NCBI GenBank assembly: GCA_963818855.1
Contig: CAWFUH010000003.1
Span: forward strand, 496,001-560,000
Direction: 5' to 3'
DNA length: 64,000 bases
Source: Bog-159 sp963818855
GTDB lineage: Bacteria > Acidobacteriota > Terriglobia > Bryobacterales > Bryobacteraceae
The notes under the pieces are model-generated. The model was not told the DNA's origin and made no database searches. It worked only from the letters and a program-made list of their open reading frames with translations. A program made the translations under genes and the position numbers. Within the stretch, counting starts at the first letter, position 1; every line of letters begins with the position of its first letter. Positions 53,300-61,109 of the stretch are shown in pieces.

Positions 53300-53443
53300 C
53301 GGCAGGCCGGCGAACCGCGTTCAACATCCATGGAAACACTTACAGACTGATTGCCCGTGTGAACTATAGGACCGAGCGCGTGTTCATCCTTCATACATAT
53401 ACTCACGCACACCGCGTACGACAAAGGAGAGTGGAAGAAATGA
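53300..53443 (+). pseudogene. HigB-like toxin, C-terminal remnant
   Basis: A plus frame reads FNIHGNTYRLIARVNYRTER and VFILHTYTHA, the core of RelE/HigB-type toxins. After one frame shift near 53410 it ends YDKGEWKK with stop TGA 53441-53443, the usual HigB ending. The first half of the toxin is missing; a dispersed repeat lies where it should be. The stop overlaps the higA start by four bases, as in intact higBA pairs. Confidence 0.6.
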
Positions 53444-53827
53444 GCGCCACACCTGGTATTAACACCACCGTATATGCCGGCCTGTTGGCCGAACCTTTAC
53501 CCCGCCCTAGCACACTCGCTTCACCAAAATGCTGCTCGATCTGGATGAGCGCGGGAACCTCACGCCCGAAAAGAGGCCTTGGCCGAAGTGTTGACCCTGC
53601 TCATCGACCATTATGAGAAGCGGCGCTATCCCATGCCGCGAGTCTCTCCTAACGCATCGCTAAAGGCGCTCATGGACGAACGCGGGCTGAAGCACAAGGA
53701 TATCTGGCCGGTGCTCGGAAACAAAGGGGCGGCCACCGAGATCCTGAATGGGCGGCGGTCGATCAGCAAGGCCCAGGCCAGAAGGCTGGCCGAGTTCCTC
53801 CACGTACCCGTCGAACTGTTCATCTGA
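53440..53827 (+). pseudogene. HigA-like antitoxin, frame-shifted
   Basis: ATG 53440 has AGGAG upstream. Frame 1 gives INTTVYAGLLAEPLPRP, a second frame DLDERGNLTPE, a third ALAEVLTLLIDHYEKRRYP, and the last frame goes on to an intact helix-turn-helix: LKALMDERGLKHKDIWPVLG, ILNGRRSISKAQARRLAEF. Two shifts break the gene near 53510 and 53572. The last 82 residues could still be made from an internal start and bind DNA. Together with the remnant before it, this is a dead or dying toxin-antitoxin module. Confidence 0.65.
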
Positions 53828-53845
53828 CCGAAATCCAAATTACCG

Positions 53846-53892
53846 TTCGAACCCAACAACCCCTTTATTTTCAACAAGTGGTTGGGTTCGAA
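53846..53892. repeat. Perfect 12-bp inverted repeat
   Basis: TTCGAACCCAAC (53846-53857) and GTTGGGTTCGAA (53881-53892) are separated by 23 bases. It may be the terminator of the higA remnant or an operator for the following operon. It resembles a tRNA T-arm but no tRNA can be folded around it. Confidence 0.5.
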
Positions 53893-53926
53893 ATCCCTTG
53901 AAACCTGCTAAACTATAAAATCAACT

Positions 53927-54097
53927 ATGGCCTTGAGCAAAGACTTACTGGAGATCCTGGTCTGCCCCCTGTGCAAGGCGGACCTCGATCTCAAGCCGGA
54001 TAATAGCGGCCTGAAATGCGTCCAGTGCCATCGCGTCTACCCCATTCGCGACGACATCCCCATCATGCTGGTTGATGAGGCTAAGATCGAAGAGTGA
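53927..54097 (+). CDS. Trm112-like zinc-binding protein
   Basis: 56 residues, typical of the YcaR/Trm112 family: LLEILVCPLCKADL and LKCVQCHRVYPIRDDIPIML, with Cys13, Cys16, Cys31 and Cys34 forming the zinc site. In bacteria these small proteins often sit beside cell-envelope genes; in archaea and eukaryotes they activate methyltransferases. The stop overlaps the GTG start of the glycosyltransferase gene by four bases (GTGA). First gene of the housekeeping/envelope operon. Confidence 0.85.
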   Translation: MALSKDLLEILVCPLCKADLDLKPDNSGLKCVQCHRVYPIRDDIPIMLVDEAKIEE

Positions 54098-54993
54098 CCG
54101 AACTGCCCATCGGCTGCCGCGTAGCCGTCATCCGGCTGCGTTCGCTGGGCGACTGCGTGCTCACTACACCTGCACTCGAAATTCTGCGGCGCGCCCGCCG
54201 CGATGTGCGCATCGCCGTGGTCGTGGAAGACCGCTTCCGCGCGGTGTTCGAACACAATCCGGACATCGAAACCCTGCTCGCACCCAGCCTGCGTGGGTTG
54301 CGCGCCTGGTCGCCCGATCTCTGCCTCAACTTGCACGGCGGCGCCACCAGCGCGCGGCTCACCGTACTTTCCGGAGCCCCGCGCCGCGCCGGATTCGCCC
54401 ACTACCGCTGGCAGGCGCTCTACAACGTGCCCATCCCCCGCGCGCAAGAAATCCTGGGCGAGGAGCGTACCGTGCACACCGCCGAACATTTAGCGTCGGC
54501 CATGTTTTATTTGGGTGTGCCCCGCGTCGCGATCCCGCGCGCCAGATTATTCGCCACCGGCTGCCTGCACTCGCGCGCGTATGCCGTGATTCATCCTCTC
54601 GCATCGCAGCCGGATAAAACCTGGCCCGCGGCCGGTTTCCTGCGTGCAGCGCGTTTCCTGCGCGAATCGCTGGCGCTCGACCCCGTCTTTGTTGCCGGAC
54701 CGGGCGAAGATCTGGCCGCGTTTCAGGAATACCGCACCGTAGCCGGCGCGCCTCTGGCCGAAATCAAATCGCTCCTGAGCGGCGCCGCTCTGTTCCTGGG
54801 CAACGATTCCGGACCCGCCCACATGGCCGCCGCCTTCGGACTGCCCGTCGTAGTGGTGTTCGGCGCCTCCGATCCAGCCATCTGGGGTCCCTGGCGCACG
54901 GCGTCGGTAATCATCCAAAATCCGGCCGGCATCCAAGCGGTCACTGCACAACAGGTGATTGAAGCTCTCGAACGCATGCGGGTGCACGCATGA
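54094..54993 (+). CDS. Glycosyltransferase family 9 (heptosyltransferase-like)
   Basis: 299 residues from GTG 54094. N-terminal Rossmann segment VAVIRLRSLGDCVLTTPAL matches the ADP-heptose:LPS heptosyltransferase family. The C-terminal domain contains VIHPLASQPDKTWPAAGF, and the nucleotide-sugar loop FLGNDSGPAHMAAAFGLPVV. It probably adds a sugar to the lipopolysaccharide core. It is encoded directly before an MsbA-like exporter (ATGA overlap), which would flip the lipid A-core product, so the two fit one pathway. Confidence 0.9.
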   Translation: MTELPIGCRVAVIRLRSLGDCVLTTPALEILRRARRDVRIAVVVEDRFRAVFEHNPDIETLLAPSLRGLRAWSPDLCLNLHGGATSARLTVLSGAPRRAGFAHYRWQALYNVPIPRAQEILGEERTVHTAEHLASAMFYLGVPRVAIPRARLFATGCLHSRAYAVIHPLASQPDKTWPAAGFLRAARFLRESLALDPVFVAGPGEDLAAFQEYRTVAGAPLAEIKSLLSGAALFLGNDSGPAHMAAAFGLPVVVVFGASDPAIWGPWRTASVIIQNPAGIQAVTAQQVIEALERMRVHA

Positions 54994-56825
54994 AAGATCT
55001 GTTGCGGCTGCTGGCGTTCGCCAGGCGCTATTGGGTCTATCTTCTTCTTTCCGTGCTGCTCATGGCCTGCGTGGGCGCCGCGCACGGCATGACCGCACTG
55101 CTGATCGGACCCATCTTCGATCGCGTCCTCAATCCGGCCTCCATCGACGCGCCGGTATTGCTCTTCAAAGATCCCGTCTTTCACCACCCGGTTTATCTCA
55201 GCCACATCGTCCCCGGACCATTCCACAACCGCAGCATCTGGACCATGGTGGCCTTCGCTATCCTGGCCGTCTTCTTCACCAAGGGAATCTGCGACTACCT
55301 GGCGAATTACCTGGTGAATTATGTGGGCTGCTCGGCAGTCACGGACCTGCGCAACACCGTGTTTGACAAGGTCGTCAAGCAGGGCGCGGAGTTCTTCGAA
55401 TCGCACTCCACCGGGCGGCTCATGTCGTCCATCATGAACGATATCGAAAAAATCCAGGTAGCCGTCTCGCACATCCTGGCCGATCTGCTGCGCCAGACCT
55501 TCGTAGTGCTGGGGCTGCTCTTCGTCATTTTGAATATGGATTGGAAGCTGGCCCTGGTGAGCCTGACCGTGCTGCCCTTCGTCCTGATTCCGACCGCGCG
55601 CATCGGCCGCCGCATTCGCCGCACCAGCCGCCGCAGCCAGGATCACGCCGCCGAGCTCAACGAGATCCTGCAGGAAACCCTCAGCGGCCACCAGGTGGTG
55701 AAAGCCTTCGGCACCGAGCAATACGAATCCGGCCGCTTCCGCCAGACCGCGCAGCGCCTGCTCAAGAGCAATTTGCGCTACGTGCGCCAGCAAGCGCTGG
55801 CGTCGCCCCTGATCGAAATCTTCGGTGCGCTCACCATCGTCGGCTTGCTCACCTACGCGCGTACCCAGATCAAGGCGCACACTCTCACGGCCGGCGAATT
55901 TACCAGCTTCGTGATTGCCCTATTGATGATGTACGAACCGGTGAAGCGGCTCACCGGCATCCACAACATCTTCGAGCAGGCCATCGGCGCGTCGCAAAAG
56001 GTTTTCGAATACCTGGCGCACGCCGAGGAGATTCAGGAACGGCCTGGCGCCGTCAAACTGGAACGCTTCACAGGGTCCATCCGCTTCGACGATGTCGGCT
56101 TCCGGTATCCGCTCTCGCCCGACGGATTTCAGTTGAAATCCCTCGATCTCGACGTGCACGCCGGGGAGGTGGTGGCCGTAGTGGGACCCAGCGGCGCGGG
56201 CAAAACCACGCTCGTGAACCTGGTGCCGCGCTTCTACGACGTGACCTCCGGTGCCGTGCGCATCGACGGCCGGGATGTGCGCGATTACGACCTGGCGTCG
56301 CTCCGGCGAATGGTCGGCATCGTGGCGCAGGATACGTTCCTGTTCAACGATACGGCGGCCAATAACATCGCCTATGGCCGTCCGGGCACGCCCATGCGCG
56401 ACATCCGCGCGGCGGCCCGATCCGCGCTGGCGGACGAATTCATCAGCCGCCTGCCGGATGGCTACGCGACCATCATCGGCGAGCGTGGCGTGAAGCTGAG
56501 CGGTGGACAGCGGCAGCGCATCGCCATCGCGCGGGCGTTGCTGAAGAACGCGCCGATCCTGATCCTGGACGAAGCCACCTCGCACCTGGATAGCGAATCG
56601 GAGTTGCTGGTGCAGGACGCGCTGGCCAACCTGATGGCGGGCCGCACCGTCATCGTGATTGCGCACCGGCTCTCCACCATACGGCGCGCCGATAAGATCG
56701 TGGTGCTCGAGCGCGGCGGCATTTTCGAAGTGGGCACGCATGAAGAGTTGGTGAGCGGCGGCGGCATTTATCAAAGGTTGCACGAACTGCAGTTTGTGGA
56801 GGCGGGAAGCGTGATGGATCTATGA
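54990..56825 (+). CDS. ABC exporter, MsbA-like (lipid A / multidrug flippase)
   Basis: 611 residues: an ABC transporter half-molecule with six N-terminal helices to about 330 and an ATPase domain. Motifs: Walker A GPSGAGKTT (about 398-406), Q-loop VAQDTFLFNDT, signature KLSGGQRQR near 502, Walker B ILILDEATSHLD and the H-loop IVIAHRLSTI. It works as a homodimer in the inner membrane. The context with a heptosyltransferase-like gene favours transport of lipid A or its core, but other lipids are possible. It overlaps both neighbours by four bases. Confidence 0.92.
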   Translation: MKDLLRLLAFARRYWVYLLLSVLLMACVGAAHGMTALLIGPIFDRVLNPASIDAPVLLFKDPVFHHPVYLSHIVPGPFHNRSIWTMVAFAILAVFFTKGICDYLANYLVNYVGCSAVTDLRNTVFDKVVKQGAEFFESHSTGRLMSSIMNDIEKIQVAVSHILADLLRQTFVVLGLLFVILNMDWKLALVSLTVLPFVLIPTARIGRRIRRTSRRSQDHAAELNEILQETLSGHQVVKAFGTEQYESGRFRQTAQRLLKSNLRYVRQQALASPLIEIFGALTIVGLLTYARTQIKAHTLTAGEFTSFVIALLMMYEPVKRLTGIHNIFEQAIGASQKVFEYLAHAEEIQERPGAVKLERFTGSIRFDDVGFRYPLSPDGFQLKSLDLDVHAGEVVAVVGPSGAGKTTLVNLVPRFYDVTSGAVRIDGRDVRDYDLASLRRMVGIVAQDTFLFNDTAANNIAYGRPGTPMRDIRAAARSALADEFISRLPDGYATIIGERGVKLSGGQRQRIAIARALLKNAPILILDEATSHLDSESELLVQDALANLMAGRTVIVIAHRLSTIRRADKIVVLERGGIFEVGTHEELVSGGGIYQRLHELQFVEAGSVMDL

Positions 56826-57715
56826 GCGTGCGTAGCATGACCGGCTTCGCGCGCGTACGCAAGGCGGCGGCGGAGGGCGAACTCGCCGTCAGTATCAAGA
56901 GCGTGAATCATCGCGGCCTGGACATCCATTTCCATATGCCGCCGGACTTGGACCCTTTCGAAGGCGTCATCCGCAATGCCGTAAAGGGAAGGGTGGCGCG
57001 CGGGCACCTGCAAATCCACGTGCTGTTCGGCCGCAGCGCGCCGGCCGGCGCCTCCAGCCTGAACCGGCCGTTGCTGGAGGCTTATCTGCAAGCCTTTCGC
57101 GAAGCGGCCGGCGAATTCGACGCGGACCACAAGCCCGATTTGAACGCAGCATTGCGAATTCCCGGCATGCTGCAGGTGGGCGAATCGGCCGAACCGGATG
57201 CCGGCCTCGAACAGACGCTGTTAGAGGCCACCGCCGAAGCGCTGGATCTGTTGAACGTTTTCCGCGAGCGGGAGGGCGCGGCCATGGCGGGCGAGATGCA
57301 CGAGCGCTGTGCCTCCGTGTGCGATTTGGCCGCCCAAATGGAGAAAATCCGGTCCCGCGCGACACAAGCTTTCCAAAAGAGATTGAGCGAGCGGCTGCGC
57401 GAATTGTTGCGCGGCGCGGGCATCGAACCGCAGCGGCTGGCGCAAGAGGCCGCGCTGCTGGCCGAACGCAGCGATATCAGCGAGGAATTGATCCGCCTGA
57501 AAACCCACGCCGCGCAACTGGAGAAGCTGCTGGATGCGGACGGCGAGGTCGGTAAACGGCTGGATTTCCTCCTCCAGGAAATGAATCGCGAAGCCAACAC
57601 CATCCTGTCGAAAACCGGAGGACTGGGAGATCTGGGGCTGACCATCACGGACCTGGCGCTGGCCGCAAAGGCCGAGATCGACAAACTGAGGGAGCAGTCA
57701 CTTAATCTGGAATGA
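56822..57715 (+). CDS. yicC: YicC family endoribonuclease
   Basis: 297 residues. N-terminal motif SMTGFARVRK with VSIKSVNHRGLDIHF, the central helical region and the C-terminal end LLQEMNREANTILSKTGG define the YicC/YloC family, known from E. coli as a stress endoribonuclease. Length is normal. yicC-gmk-rpoZ-coaBC is a widely conserved order. The start overlaps the ABC gene by ATGA. Confidence 0.92.
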   Translation: MSVRSMTGFARVRKAAAEGELAVSIKSVNHRGLDIHFHMPPDLDPFEGVIRNAVKGRVARGHLQIHVLFGRSAPAGASSLNRPLLEAYLQAFREAAGEFDADHKPDLNAALRIPGMLQVGESAEPDAGLEQTLLEATAEALDLLNVFREREGAAMAGEMHERCASVCDLAAQMEKIRSRATQAFQKRLSERLRELLRGAGIEPQRLAQEAALLAERSDISEELIRLKTHAAQLEKLLDADGEVGKRLDFLLQEMNREANTILSKTGGLGDLGLTITDLALAAKAEIDKLREQSLNLE

Positions 57716-57721
57716 GGAAAA

Positions 57722-57811
57722 CGGTGGTGGGTGGTAGGTGGTGGGTGGTGGCCAACACGTCGCAAACGGTCGAAGGGTTTGCCACAACCCACAGCCCACA
57801 ACCCACAACCG
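57722..57811. repeat. Large imperfect inverted repeat between yicC and gmk
   Basis: The left arm (57722-57751) is made of GGTGGTGGGTGGTAGG-like units, the right arm (57782-57811) of CCACAACCCACAGCCC-like units. They pair over 30 positions with about six mismatches. The G-rich strand has several GGG/GG runs, which could also form a quadruplex. It stands right before the gmk start. Confidence 0.6.
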
Positions 57812-57830
57812 TCTCCAATACCCTCCCCCA

Positions 57831-58457
57831 ATGACCACGGTCTTTATCATTTCCGCTCCGTCCGGATCGGGCAAATCCACCCTGGTCAACAGGCTGCTGG
57901 CTTGTGTGCCGGGGCTGATGTTCTCGGTTTCGTATACTACCCGCCCGCCGCGCGGGCATGAAGTGCAGGGCGAGAACTATCATTTCATCTCGCGCGCGGA
58001 GTTTGACGCCTGTATCCGGCGGGACGAGTTTCTGGAATATGCCGAGGTTTTCGGAAACTATTACGGTACCCACCGGGGAGTGCTGGAGGATGCCCGGCGG
58101 CAAGGGCGCGATCTGGTACTCGACATTGATGTGCAAGGTGCGCGACAATTAAAGGGTAAGATTCCAGAAGCGGTGACGATTTTTATCCTGGCTCCGTCCC
58201 GCGAGATCCTCGAGTAAAGGCTGCGCGCGCGCAGCGAAGATGCGGATCCGGTCATCGAGCGGCGGCTGCGCGATGCCGCCAACGAGATTCGTAATTACAG
58301 CGCTTACGACTACGTGTTGATTAACAAAGAGTTGAACCAGTCGGACGAAACCTTGGCGGCTATTGTGCGCGCCGAGCGCGTGCGGCGAAACCGGATGGAA
58401 GAGCAGATCCGGCCGATTCTGGAAACTTTCACTGACAACGTTTTGAAGAATACGTAA
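57831..58457 (+). CDS. gmk: Guanylate kinase, interrupted by an in-frame TAA
   Basis: Phosphorylates GMP to GDP; normally essential. The frame from ATG 57831 gives FIISAPSGSGKSTLVNRLL (P-loop), SYTTRPPRGHE, EYAEVFGNYYGT and VLDIDVQGARQLK. It then meets TAA at 58215-58217 in SREILE-stop-RLRARSEDADPVIERRL, where family members carry Gln, Arg or similar. The downstream part (YDYVLINKELNQSDE) continues in the same frame to TAA 58457, with 208 codons in total and no other damage. A single base change would explain it. Either a sequencing error, a strain mutation with a second gmk elsewhere, or decay. Confidence 0.85.
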
Positions 58458-58472
58458 AGGACGCAGCAAACC

Positions 58473-58727
58473 ATGGGCGACAAGAATCCGCGCAACAACG
58501 CACATTGCACCATCCCGGACGACCCGGAACAGAGCACCTACCGTTTCATCATCGTGGCCGCCAAGCGCGCCCGCCAGTTGCAAGGTGGCGCCCGGCCGGT
58601 GCTGCCCACCTCCTCCAAGAAGCCCACTATCATCGCCATGGAAGAGGTGCGGCGCGGATTGGTAAAGTACGAGATCATTCCCCTTCCGGCGGTGGAAGAA
58701 GCGCCGGTTCCGGAAGTCATCCTCTAA
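58473..58727 (+). CDS. rpoZ: RNA polymerase omega subunit
   Basis: 84 residues. FIIVAAKRARQLQ and KPTIIAMEEVRRGLVKYE are the conserved omega elements that clasp the beta-prime subunit and help assembly. The length is normal. The context gmk-rpoZ-coaBC matches the typical bacterial order. Confidence 0.9.
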   Translation: MGDKNPRNNAHCTIPDDPEQSTYRFIIVAAKRARQLQGGARPVLPTSSKKPTIIAMEEVRRGLVKYEIIPLPAVEEAPVPEVIL

Positions 58728-58736
58728 ATCGCGGTC

Positions 58737-59957
58737 ATGCACATCATTCTGGGCGTGGGCGGCGGGATCGCGGCGTACAAGTCTGCCGAGTTAGCCCGCC
58801 TGCTGATGCAACAGGGGCACGCCGTACAGGTGGTGATGACGGCGAACGCGCAGGAATTCGTCCGGCCGTTAACTTTCGCGGCGCTCACCGGACGTAAGGT
58901 GATCACTGGACTGTTCGCCTCGGGCAACTCCGAGACCACGCTTTCGAGCGCCATCGAGCACATCGGTATCGCGCACGAAAATGAACTGCTGGTGGTAGCG
59001 CCGGCCACTGCCGATCTGCTGGCAAAATTCGCGCACGGCCTGGCGGACGATTTCCTGACTACCACGTACCTTGCGTTCACCGGACCGGTGGTGCTGGCCC
59101 CCGCCATGAACACCAACATGTGGCTGCACGCCGCCACGCAGGATAATCTCGAAACCCTGCGCCGACGGGGACACCGCATTGTGGATCCTGGCGAGGGTGA
59201 ACTGGCTTGCGGCATGGTCGGCCCGGGTAGGTTGGGGGAGCCGGAGCAGATCGCCATGGCGGTCGAAGCCGAGATCTCCAGGCGCCGCGATCTGGATGGC
59301 GAAACCGTGTTGATTACGGCCGGCCCCACGCAAGAGCCGCTCGACCCGGTGCGTTACATATCCAACCGCTCCAGCGGCAAGATGGGGTACGCGTTGGCCG
59401 AAGCGGCCGCTGCGCGCGGCGCGAAAGTCTTGCTGATCTCGGGACCTGTAAATCTGACGCCGCCGCGTGGTTGCGAAGTGATCGGCGTGGAGACCGCCCG
59501 CGAAATGCACGACCGGGTTTTCGAGCATTTGCAACCGGCCACAGTCATTGTCAAGGCGGCCGCGGTAGCGGATTTCCATTTGTCGAAAGTGCCCGCGCAC
59601 AAGATGAAGAAGACGGCTGCCAGGCTTTCGTTGGAACTCGACCCCACGCCCGATATTCTCGCGGAACTGGGCCGCAAGAAAGGCGACCGGCTGCTGGTGG
59701 GTTTCGCGGCCGAGACCGAGAATCTGCGGCAGGAGACTCGCCGCAAACTGGAAGCCAAGAACTGCGACATGGTGGTCGGCAACCTCGTGGGCGGCCAGGA
59801 CGGAGCCTTCGAATCCGACCAGAATGAAGTACTGCTGGCGCTCAGCAGCGGTGAATTCATTGAGGTGCCGCGCGCGTCCAAGCGCGAAGTGGCCGACCGC
59901 ATTTTCGATGAAATCCTGAAACTGCGTTTGCATCTCTACGCCACCAATGGACGCTGA
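58737..59957 (+). CDS. coaBC: Bifunctional phosphopantothenoylcysteine decarboxylase/synthetase
   Basis: 406 residues, coenzyme A synthesis. The CoaC half (1-185) is a flavoprotein with GVGGGIAAYKSAELARLL, the catalytic His in SSAIEHIGIAHENELLVVAPAT, the PAMNTNMW motif and the substrate-clamp Cys in GELACGMVGPGRL. The CoaB half has VLITAGPTQEPLDPVRYISN and the SSGKMGYALAEAA motif, with LVGFAAET near the end. Normal length; it overlaps the next gene by 11 bases. Confidence 0.96.
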   Translation: MHIILGVGGGIAAYKSAELARLLMQQGHAVQVVMTANAQEFVRPLTFAALTGRKVITGLFASGNSETTLSSAIEHIGIAHENELLVVAPATADLLAKFAHGLADDFLTTTYLAFTGPVVLAPAMNTNMWLHAATQDNLETLRRRGHRIVDPGEGELACGMVGPGRLGEPEQIAMAVEAEISRRRDLDGETVLITAGPTQEPLDPVRYISNRSSGKMGYALAEAAAARGAKVLLISGPVNLTPPRGCEVIGVETAREMHDRVFEHLQPATVIVKAAAVADFHLSKVPAHKMKKTAARLSLELDPTPDILAELGRKKGDRLLVGFAAETENLRQETRRKLEAKNCDMVVGNLVGGQDGAFESDQNEVLLALSSGEFIEVPRASKREVADRIFDEILKLRLHLYATNGR

Positions 59958-60684
59958 AACGCTGCGCCAATACCTGGAGTATTATCAGGATCTGGGAATC
60001 AAGACCCTCTATCGGCGCGAACCGCTTGCTGACGCGCGCGGCTCAGTAACCGATGCGCGCGGCTCAGTTACCGACACGCGCGCCGTTACCGAGCCGCGAC
60101 CGTCAGGGAGCGTTGAGCCGCTGTTTAAAATCCTCGAAGACATCGGCGATTGCCGCCGCTGCCGCCTGCACGAGCAGCGCTCCAAAATCGTATTCGGCGT
60201 AGGCAATGAACAAGCCAGGCTCGTATTCGTAGGGGAAGGTCCGGGCGCGGATGAAGACGCGCAGGGCATCCCCTTCGTCGGCCGCGCCGGTCAGTTGCTT
60301 ACCCAGATGATCGAAGGCACCGCCAAGAAAGAAGGCATTCCGCTGCAGCGCAAGGATGTCTATATCTGCAACGTGGTGAAGTGCCGCCCGCCGGAAAATC
60401 GCACGCCGCAGCCGGACGAAATGGAGATCTGCGGTCAGTTTCTTACGCGCCAGCTATTGGCCATCGCGCCCAAAGCGATCTGCGCGCTCGGCTCCACAGC
60501 GGCGAAATACCTGACCCAGAGCAAGGAAGGGGTCACGCGCATGCGCGGCAACTGGTATAAGTGGCACGAGATTCCATTGATGGTCACTTACCATCCGTCT
60601 TACTTGTTGCGCGCCTATAACGTGGGACCTAAGCGCGAAGCTTGGGAAGACCTGAAGAAGGTCCTGCACTTCGTCTACGACTAA
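59947..60684 (+). CDS. Uracil-DNA glycosylase (family 4/5) with an inserted repeat
   Basis: 245 residues. The core from about residue 60 is a Fe-S uracil-DNA glycosylase: CRRCRLHEQRSKIVFGVGN, LVFVGEGPGADEDAQG, GRAGQLLTQMIEG, CNVVKCRPPENRTPQPDE and TYHPSYLLR. The cluster Cys residues are all present. It removes uracil from DNA. Residues 25-54 differ from the family and are encoded by a tandem repeat (60026-60107) translated as ADARGSVTD-like units. The insertion lies between an N-terminal helix and the Fe-S region and keeps the frame. It is the last gene of the operon. Confidence 0.88.
   Translation: MDAETLRQYLEYYQDLGIKTLYRREPLADARGSVTDARGSVTDTRAVTEPRPSGSVEPLFKILEDIGDCRRCRLHEQRSKIVFGVGNEQARLVFVGEGPGADEDAQGIPFVGRAGQLLTQMIEGTAKKEGIPLQRKDVYICNVVKCRPPENRTPQPDEMEICGQFLTRQLLAIAPKAICALGSTAAKYLTQSKEGVTRMRGNWYKWHEIPLMVTYHPSYLLRAYNVGPKREAWEDLKKVLHFVYD
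60026..60107 (+). repeat. In-frame tandem repeat inside the UDG gene
   Basis: Three units of about 24 bases on the pattern GACGCGCGCGGCTCAGTAACC, the third changed, encode DARGSVT, DARGSVT and a diverged unit. The same peptide occurs, to my knowledge, as a dispersed intragenic repeat in other bacteria. Confidence 0.7.
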
Positions 60685-61109
60685 CCACTTTCTGGTGGCA
60701 GGACTCCAGAGTGTGTGCCTTAAAGGGCAGATTACCAGTGGGGGAAGGACCCACTCGAATAGTTGATGGTTAGATTCGATAGCTGGCGAGCGGCACGGTT
60801 GGGAAACTGGCCGGGTCGGAACCTCGCGACCAAGTCCACGGAAAGGTGGGCGAGCAACTGGGCAGGAGCGTGTGAATCTCGAGCAGGCCTCGAAAGACCC
60901 CATGTGGACGCCGACCAGGCGCTTGAGCGGGGAAGGCCGCGTCCATCCTGATAAACCGGCGCTGGAACGGCGCAAACCGAAAACCATCGGTACGGATGGG
61001 GCTCCCCGGGGCTACTCGGCTCGTGATTCTCAGTCGCGGCCAAGCGAAAGAGGCACTCGAGTGGACGGGTAGGGTGCTGGAGGACCCGCGCAGGACTGGA
61101 GTCCGGCGA
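60685..61109. other. Gap with a segment framed by inverted repeat copies
   Basis: The two-hairpin repeat is split here: a half copy GGCAGGACTCCAG at 60694-60706, and an inverted larger copy at 61071-61106. The 360 bases between encode no protein that I can support. A frame with DPMWTPTRRLSGEGRV is protein-like but short. Confidence 0.5.
61071..61106 (-). repeat. Two-hairpin dispersed repeat, copy 6 (reverse orientation)
   Basis: Read on the minus strand: GGACTCCAGTCCTGC followed by GCGGGTCCTCCAGCACC. This is the same unit as at 48313, partly degraded at the end. It lies directly after the enoyl-CoA hydratase stop. Confidence 0.65.

Noticed and set aside
53846..53900. tRNA-like T-arm sequence GGTTCGAA
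   Set aside because: No acceptor, D or anticodon arm can be placed on either strand; it is explained by the inverted repeat.
58215..58217. Recoding of the stop in gmk as a special amino acid
   Set aside because: The codon is TAA, not TGA (selenocysteine) or TAG (pyrrolysine), so a base error or mutation is simpler.
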